A stretch of DNA of 42,521 bases from an uncultured Demequina sp. (GTDB lineage: Bacteria > Actinomycetota > Actinomycetes > Actinomycetales > Demequinaceae), in contig CALALQ010000329.1 of the NCBI GenBank assembly GCA_937925595.1, forward strand, positions 1-42,521, written 5' to 3'. The first letter of the stretch is position 1; each line of letters starts with the position of its first letter. A program made the translations under genes and the position numbers. A model generated the notes under the pieces. It did not search any database. It saw nothing but the letters and a program-made list of their open reading frames with translations, and had not been told where the DNA came from. Below are positions 38,022-42,521 of the stretch, piece by piece.

Positions 38022-39622
38022 GATTCACCGCCTTCACGGTCCCGCTGCTGCTGTTGCTGCTGCTGTTGCTGCTGGCCGTGGACATAGTCCTCCGGATGTG
38101 CTGCCTGCGGGACGGCGCCAACCCCGGAGAACTCCACGCGGCTCTCGGGCGGCGGTGCCATGGAGCCGCGGTGACGCACGCCTCCCAGCACCCACGTGTC
38201 CTTGGAGCCGCCTCCCTGCGAGGAGTTCACGATCAGCTGGCCCTTCGCGAGCGCCACGCGAGTGAGGCCTCCTGGCAGCACCCACACATCCGAGCCGTCG
38301 TTGACCGCGAAAGGGCGCAGGTCCACGTGGCGCGGCTCAAGGCCGTTCTCGGTGAGCGTTGGGACGGTGCTGAGTTGAATGACCGGCTGCGCAATCCAGC
38401 CACGGGGGTCCTCGAGGATGTGCGCGCGCACCTCGTCGAGTTCGGATCTGCTGGCCGCCGGACCGATCAGCACGCCCTTGCCACCGGCCCCGTCTACCGG
38501 CTTGACCACCAACTCATCGAGACGATCCAAGACCTCTTCCCTAGCGTCGGGCTCCTCAAGGCGCCACGTGTCCACGTTGGGAAGGATCGGCTCCTCGCCC
38601 AGGTAGTACCTCGTGAGGTCAGGCATGTAGGTGTAGATGAGTTTGTCGTCGGCAACTCCGTTGCCCACCGCATTGGCGATCGTGACGTTGCCAAGGCGGG
38701 CAGCGTTGATCAGTCCTGGCGCGCCGAGCGTGGAGTCCGGCCGGAACACGACGGGGTCGAGGAAGTCGTCGTCGACACGGCGGTAGATGACGTCCACTCG
38801 CTTGCGCCCCGCGGTGGTGCGCATGAACACGCGACCGTTGTGGCATTCGAGGTCGCGTCCTTCCACGAGCTCGACACCCATGGTGCGAGCAAGCAGCGAG
38901 TGCTCGTAGTACGCGGAGTTGTAGACGCCGGGCGTGAGCACCACGATCGTGGGATCGTCGACGTCCTCCGGCGCTGCCTTCGCGAGAGCGGCGCGCAGCC
39001 GCTGCGAGTATTCGATGACGGGCCTCACGCCCATCGCGCCGAACATGTCGGGGAACATCTGGGACATGGCGCGGCGGTTGGAAAGCACATAGGACACGCC
39101 CGACGGCACCCTCACGTTGTCCTCGAGAACTCGCCAGATCCCGTGCTGGTCTCGCACCAGGTCGATGCCGCTGACGTGCACGCGCACGCCGTTGGTGGGT
39201 TCGACGCCGGCGACAGACCGATAGAAGTACTGGCTGGACGCGATGAGCCGCCGCGGAACCACACCGTCGGTGACGCAGTGCTGCGAGCCATACACGTCTG
39301 CGAGGAAGGCTTCAAGGGTGCGCACCCGTTGGGCGACGCCCGGAGAGATGATGTTCCACTCGTCGGCGCTGACCACACGGGGCACGATGTCGAGAGGGAA
39401 GGGGCGCTCCTCGCCTGCGTGGTCGAAAGTCACGCCTTGAGCGAGATAGGTGCTCGCGAGCGCCTCCGCGCGGGCGTAGAGGTCGTCGCCAGACATGCGG
39501 TCGATCTCGGCATATACGCGCGCATATGGCTCCCGCACCTTGCCAACGAGATCGACGGCTTCATCCCAGGCCGCCACGGGCGCATAACGCGACCATGGGG
39601 TCTCGGAAGTGTCCTGCGACAT
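38015..39622 (-). CDS. Circularly permuted ATP-grasp protein with a polyglutamine tail
   Basis: The protein is 535 residues of the circularly permuted type 2 ATP-grasp family (DUF404/DUF407). Visible blocks include PFPLDIVPRVVSADEW, RVLEDNVRVPSGVSYVLSNR, VDVIYRRVDDDFLDP, VGNGVADDKLIYTYMPD and the VVKPVDGAGGKGVLIG nucleotide loop. Family members are thought to be peptide or amide ligases; the substrate is unknown. The last 25 residues carry ten consecutive glutamines, which the family does not need. ATG 39622 is preceded at six bases by TAGGCT (leaderless). It is the first gene of the three-gene operon. Confidence 0.92.
   Translation of the reverse strand: MSQDTSETPWSRYAPVAAWDEAVDLVGKVREPYARVYAEIDRMSGDDLYARAEALASTYLAQGVTFDHAGEERPFPLDIVPRVVSADEWNIISPGVAQRVRTLEAFLADVYGSQHCVTDGVVPRRLIASSQYFYRSVAGVEPTNGVRVHVSGIDLVRDQHGIWRVLEDNVRVPSGVSYVLSNRRAMSQMFPDMFGAMGVRPVIEYSQRLRAALAKAAPEDVDDPTIVVLTPGVYNSAYYEHSLLARTMGVELVEGRDLECHNGRVFMRTTAGRKRVDVIYRRVDDDFLDPVVFRPDSTLGAPGLINAARLGNVTIANAVGNGVADDKLIYTYMPDLTRYYLGEEPILPNVDTWRLEEPDAREEVLDRLDELVVKPVDGAGGKGVLIGPAASRSELDEVRAHILEDPRGWIAQPVIQLSTVPTLTENGLEPRHVDLRPFAVNDGSDVWVLPGGLTRVALAKGQLIVNSSQGGGSKDTWVLGGVRHRGSMAPPPESRVEFSGVGAVPQAAHPEDYVHGQQQQQQQQQQRDREGGESC
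38045..38074 (-). repeat. CAG/CAA triplet repeat coding for ten glutamines
   Basis: Ten glutamine codons run in a row, CAG CAG CAA CAG CAG CAG CAA CAG CAG CAG, near the C-terminus of the ATP-grasp protein. Interruption by two CAA codons argues for a selected or older tract rather than a recent slippage product. Confidence 0.9.
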
Positions 39623-39628
39623 AACCCG

Positions 39629-39634
39629 AGCCTA
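39629..39634 (-). promoter_or_regulatory. -10 box TAGGCT of the ATP-grasp operon
   Basis: TAGGCT on the minus strand ends six bases before ATG 39622, so the operon mRNA is probably leaderless. Confidence 0.55.
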
Positions 39635-39718
39635 GGGCGCTCGTGTTTCGCGCGCGCTACAAAGTGTTTTCCGTTCGATGTGATGATTTACAGGCGCGCC
39701 AAGCAGTGTTCGCGCTGA

Positions 39719-39724
39719 TAGATT
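39719..39724 (+). promoter_or_regulatory. -10 box TAGATT of the PH-domain gene
   Basis: TAGATT ends seven bases before ATG 39732; divergent from the ATP-grasp promoter 85 bases away. Confidence 0.55.
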
Positions 39725-39731
39725 GCCGCTC

Positions 39732-40247
39732 ATGGGATACCCGCAGGATCACCTCGCGCCGCAGGAACAGCTCATCATTCACTCGCGTCCGCACTGGAAG
39801 CGACTGATCGGGGCGGACCTGATCTTTGTACTCGGTACAGGTGCGGCGATCGTGCTGCTCGTGTGGCTCAACAGCACCTCTGTGCAGGGAACTGCCAAGA
39901 CGGTGTGGACGATCATCATCGCCGTGGCGTGGCTGATTGTGACGGTCATCTGGGTGATCGTGCCGTTCATCCGCTGGCTCACCACGCACTTTGTGATCAC
40001 CGATCGCCGCATCATGTTTCGCACCGGAATCCTCACGCGCGAGGGCATCGACATTCCCATGGCGCGCATCAACTCCGTGCAATTCCGTCACGGGCTGATT
40101 GACCGCATGTTCCGCAGCGGAACGCTCGTCATCGAGTCCGCCTCCGACGACCCGCTCGAGTTCGACGACATTCCCAAGGTCGAGGCAGTTCACAAGCTCC
40201 TCTACGACGAGCTCTACGACGAGCTGCACGACGAGGGGCAGGGCTGA
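39732..40247 (+). CDS. PH-domain membrane protein (YdbT/DUF304-like)
   Basis: The protein is 171 residues. A short N-terminus is followed by two close hydrophobic segments (about 28-48 and 60-82). A bacterial PH-like domain then follows with THFVITDRRIMFRTGILTREGIDIP, the typical bPH_2 pattern. The tail is acidic and repetitive (YDELYDELHDEG). Such proteins are membrane-bound with no established activity. ATG 39732 fits the leaderless -10 spacing; the TTG nine bases upstream does not. Confidence 0.85.
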   Translation: MGYPQDHLAPQEQLIIHSRPHWKRLIGADLIFVLGTGAAIVLLVWLNSTSVQGTAKTVWTIIIAVAWLIVTVIWVIVPFIRWLTTHFVITDRRIMFRTGILTREGIDIPMARINSVQFRHGLIDRMFRSGTLVIESASDDPLEFDDIPKVEAVHKLLYDELYDELHDEGQG

Positions 40248-40263
40248 GCCGCTGCCCGCTGCG

Positions 40264-40866
40264 CTACACGATGCGTCGCGCAGCGGACGCGATGCCCAGC
40301 CACGTGTGAGGCACGCCCTCGAAGCACCATCCCAGCTTGGGAGCGTCGCCAGAGATCCACAGGGCAGGCACCCGCTTGTCGCCCCTGCGCGAGCCGCCAA
40401 GCATGAAGCAGTGGTTCTTCTCGACGAGCTCCGGGAAGACCGTCGCGAGTGACAGCCCCTCATCGATCGTGATGGGAGTGCGGTCGCGGCTCGCGATGAT
40501 GGGCAGCGCGTCCTTGGGAGCGACATTGCGGAACTCATCGCCGCGATCCCAGCCGGTCAGGATGTACACGGGCGCATCCGGCACGTCCACCACCGGCTTG
40601 AACGGCGCGAGCCCCTCCTCACCGTGGTTCTTGTCGAGAATGCCCTCCTTCGCCGAGCCAGGCACGCGCAGCAGCGGAACACGCTTCTCGGGGGCAATCA
40701 CCGCGGAGGTGACGACTGCGACCCAAGGCGAGTCAGCGTCGGCCGGTATGGGGAGGCCGTCGAAGAGCGAGCGGAAACTCGCCTCGTCGAGGCCCGCGAG
40801 ATGGGGATAGCCGGCGGCAACATAGGCGTCCACCTGGGCTTCGAGCGTGGCGGTGAGTACGGGCAT
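40264..40866 (-). CDS. DUF5701-like hypothetical protein
   Basis: The protein is 200 residues, soluble. ATG 40866 follows a textbook AGGAGG Shine-Dalgarno, so the longer frame is rejected. Notable blocks are SPWVAVVTSAVIAPEKRVPLL, YILTGWDRGDEFRNVAP, ITIDEGLSLATVFPEL, and CFMLGGSRRGDKRVPALWISGDAPKLGWC. I recall this pattern from actinobacterial DUF5701 proteins, but the call is from memory and moderate. No catalytic role is known. The gene stands alone, preceded by a 103-bp inverted-repeat structure and convergent to the PH-domain gene. Confidence 0.6.
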   Translation of the reverse strand: MPVLTATLEAQVDAYVAAGYPHLAGLDEASFRSLFDGLPIPADADSPWVAVVTSAVIAPEKRVPLLRVPGSAKEGILDKNHGEEGLAPFKPVVDVPDAPVYILTGWDRGDEFRNVAPKDALPIIASRDRTPITIDEGLSLATVFPELVEKNHCFMLGGSRRGDKRVPALWISGDAPKLGWCFEGVPHTWLGIASAARRIV

Positions 40867-40927
40867 GAGTCCTCCTAGCTCAGGGTGGAGGCAACGCCCG
40901 GCGTCCGCAACTTGTTCCGCGCCGCGT

Positions 40928-41030
40928 CCCTCCTCCACACATTTTGCTCATGGTCGCGACCGAGAAACTCGTGTACCAGGCATGATGCTCGCGGCAAGTC
41001 CGCAGCGAAGGCAATTTGTGTGGAGGAGGG
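40928..41030. repeat. Large imperfect inverted repeat
   Basis: CCCTCCTCCACACA (40928-40941) is the exact reverse complement of TGTGTGGAGGAGGG (41017-41030). Beyond a two-base mismatch, TTGC/GCAA continues the pairing, so the arms match at 18 of 20 positions around a 63-nt interior. The interior contains the palindrome GGTCGCGACC and a TCATG/CATGA pair. No ORF, T-run or target duplication is seen. It lies between the chelatase and DUF5701 genes and could be a terminator, a mobile relic or a repeat family member. Confidence 0.6.
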
Positions 41031-41047
41031 CCGACGCTGGGGCGGGG

Positions 41048-41749
41048 TCAGGCGCCCGCGGCGTCTCGGTACCGGTCGGCGATGATGTCAATGAGCCGCT
41101 CGTCGGGCGCGAGCGGCGCGGTGACGTGGTCGGCGCCCGCCTCGCCCAGTTTGTCTTGGAAGAAACCGGGCGACAGCAGGTAGGACACGACGGCGACGTC
41201 GCCGTCCTCGTCGTCCTCGCCGAACTTGCGCGCGGCCTCGACAGCCTGCGCAACCGTTGGCTCGATTCCGGCCGCGTAGCCAACACGCACCGGTCCGTCC
41301 CACGCGAGGCGAAGCTGGTCGAGGGTACGCTCGGTGTCCGCCTGCGACCGCGCATCGGAGGATCCAGCGGGAGCCAGGACCAGCGTCGCCGTGGGGTGGA
41401 CGTCCGCCTGCTCAATGCGGTCACGGACGATCGCGATGAGGCGGGGGTCGGGTCCGAGGGGCGGCGCGGCGAGCACATCTGGCCGGTCGCGAACGGCGTT
41501 CGCGATGTCCACATGCACGTGATACCCGCCAGCGAGCAGATAGGGAACCACGACGGCAACAATCCCCTCGGTGGACTCTGGGATGCCAAGCACCACCTCG
41601 TCGATCGTGGGCTCCTGCACATCCACGTACGCGAGACGCACCTCGACCCCAAGCCGCTGATGCACCCTGTCCCCCACCGCCTTGACGGAGGCCTGGCCGG
41701 CCGGATCTCGCGTGCCGTGAGCACACAGGATGAGGATGGGTTCGCTCAC
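41048..41749 (-). CDS. Sirohydrochlorin chelatase-like protein (CbiX/SirB family)
   Basis: The protein is 233 residues. The N-terminal half opens with PILILCAHGTRDPAG, where H11 is the metal-binding histidine of the CbiX/SirB fold. VVPYLLAGGYHVHVDIA gives the second conserved block (histidines near residue 75). The second half repeats the fold in a decayed form (VVSYLLSPGFFQDKLG) that lacks a clear histidine pair. The family inserts iron or cobalt into sirohydrochlorin for siroheme or B12. GTG 41749 overlaps the stop of the upstream HemD-like gene by four bases (GTGA), so the two are coupled and siroheme is the likely product. Substrate choice is inference. Confidence 0.85.
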   Translation of the reverse strand: MSEPILILCAHGTRDPAGQASVKAVGDRVHQRLGVEVRLAYVDVQEPTIDEVVLGIPESTEGIVAVVVPYLLAGGYHVHVDIANAVRDRPDVLAAPPLGPDPRLIAIVRDRIEQADVHPTATLVLAPAGSSDARSQADTERTLDQLRLAWDGPVRVGYAAGIEPTVAQAVEAARKFGEDDEDGDVAVVSYLLSPGFFQDKLGEAGADHVTAPLAPDERLIDIIADRYRDAAGA

Positions 41750-42521
41750 GCCGCCACCGCCAACGCATAGCCGCGCTTGACCACGGTGCGAATCAGCGAT
41801 CGCGCCTGCGAGGCCTCCCGCAGCCGGTTGATCGCCGCCTCCACGGCGTGCGCACTGCTGTCACCTGACGGCATGACCTCTCCCAGCTGTTCGCGCGTGA
41901 GCACCGAGCCGTTCGCCGCGGCGAGCGCCTTGAGAATCGCGAAGCCGGAAGGAGAAAGCGGCAGCGGCTTCCCGTCGAGCACCGCAAGGGTCGCACGCAT
42001 CACGAGAGAGCCCGCGCGCGTGGGCCGCACCAGGGTCTCGTCGCCATAGTGCCGCACGAGGTCGCGCACCATGGCGCCCAGTCGCCAGCGATCGGGGAAC
42101 TGCACAGCAAGACCCGCGAGCGCGAGCGGCTCCGCAGTGACCGGCCCCACGGCCTCGAGCAGCAGCTCCCCCGCAGCCGCGCGCGCGGAGATAGCCTCAA
42201 GCAGCACCAATTCGCGAGCTGTAGCCACCCATGCGCTCGCTCCCGGCGCGGAGGTGAACAGCACCGCATCACACTGCCCCGCGGCCGCGGCCCGGAGCCA
42301 CTCGACATGCGCGTCAGGGTCAAGCGGGGGACCCCAGCCGTAGACGACAAGGCCGATGACGTCGGCTCCCGCTGCGGTGAATGCCTCGTCCAGACCATCG
42401 GAGCCGTTGCCGTGGTGCTGCACCGCGATGCGCTGTCCCGCGACCCCCTCTGCCAGCAGGTAATCCTGGAGCTCAGCCGCGGTCTCGGACTCGGCGACCC
42501 AGTCGACCTCGAGACCGGCCG
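41746..42521 (-). CDS. Uroporphyrinogen-III synthase fused to a winged-helix domain, 5' truncated
   Basis: The frame stays open to the window edge, so the N-terminus is missing and about 257 residues are seen. The first part resembles the second half of HemD: LQDYLLAEGVAGQRIAVQHHG, VIGLVVYGWGPP, and DAVLFTSAPGASAW (the family's F-T-S-A block). From about 155 residues on it is an OmpR/PhoB-type winged helix (PLSPSGFAILKALAAANGSVLTREQL, AVEAAINRLREA, IRTVVKRGYALAV). HemD-winged-helix fusions occur in actinobacteria beside chelatase and nitrite-reductase genes. It makes uroporphyrinogen III and may regulate transcription; the second role is inferred. It is coupled to the chelatase gene. Confidence 0.85.
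   Translation of the reverse strand, partial: AGLEVDWVAESETAAELQDYLLAEGVAGQRIAVQHHGNGSDGLDEAFTAAGADVIGLVVYGWGPPLDPDAHVEWLRAAAAGQCDAVLFTSAPGASAWVATARELVLLEAISARAAAGELLLEAVGPVTAEPLALAGLAVQFPDRWRLGAMVRDLVRHYGDETLVRPTRAGSLVMRATLAVLDGKPLPLSPSGFAILKALAAANGSVLTREQLGEVMPSGDSSAHAVEAAINRLREASQARSLIRTVVKRGYALAVAA

Noticed and set aside
40928..41030. Insertion sequence or tRNA at the inverted repeat
   Set aside because: No transposase frame, no target duplication, and the interior does not fold into a tRNA cloverleaf. It is reported only as a repeat.

Overview
This window is chromosomal DNA from a high-GC actinobacterium. The gene order uppS-recO-leuA-era-(CBS protein)-ybeY-phoH-HIT-rsmE-dnaJ-hrcA-hemW-lepA-rpsT-holA-comEC-comEA-degV-leuS is the conserved actinobacterial backbone. 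Many promoters have a TANNNT -10 box 6-8 nt before the start codon, which implies leaderless mRNAs. Together with the protein styles this suggests Micrococcales (Cellulomonas/Demequina-like), but the genus cannot be fixed from sequence alone. I see no rRNA, tRNA, CRISPR array, transposase, integrase or prophage gene.

Left part (1-13.8 kb): the 3' end of a DedA-type membrane protein, then a mostly minus-strand run. uppS and recO are followed by a pyruvyl-transferase gene with a lipoprotein gene, and then leuA. leuA is preceded by a 14-codon leader peptide with three consecutive Leu codons and a visible pseudoknot. Next come the tightly overlapping era, CBS-domain protein, ybeY, phoH and HIT genes. 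Two plus-strand genes of unknown function (a small secreted protein and a lipoprotein) interrupt the usual rsmE-HIT junction. They are flanked by a 16-bp imperfect direct repeat, one copy of which is the 3' end of rsmE. rsmE, dnaJ and hrcA follow; hrcA has a perfect CIRCE operator.

Middle (13.8-29 kb): three tandem DUF4870 membrane proteins ending in a strong hairpin, then hemW and lepA (minus strand). A plus-strand run follows: a PAS-GGDEF-EAL c-di-GMP enzyme, a membrane-anchored MazF/PemK-like protein, rpsT and a stand-alone EAL protein. Then come holA-comEC-comEA (clamp loading and DNA uptake), degV and leuS.

Right part (29-42.5 kb): an accessory region of four consecutive secreted proteins. 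They share C-terminal lysine-rich Ig-like repeats with YQWYRNG and SGAT motifs. Three carry N-terminal Cna-B/carboxypeptidase-regulatory-like beta modules and the fourth a CAP/SCP domain; one has a CRP/GlxR-type palindrome upstream. Convergent to them is the operon for a circularly permuted ATP-grasp protein (with a polyglutamine tail), an alpha-E protein and a transglutaminase-like protein. A PH-domain membrane protein, a DUF5701-like protein, a 103-bp inverted-repeat structure, and a siroheme pair (sirohydrochlorin chelatase and a uroporphyrinogen-III synthase/winged-helix fusion cut by the window end) complete the window.

The most unusual items are the secreted Ig-repeat array, the two-gene insert with the duplicated rsmE end, the leuA leader pseudoknot, the polyQ tail in an operon with a transglutaminase-like protein, and the membrane-anchored orphan MazF-like protein. 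All function calls rest on sequence motifs read by eye; no database search was run.
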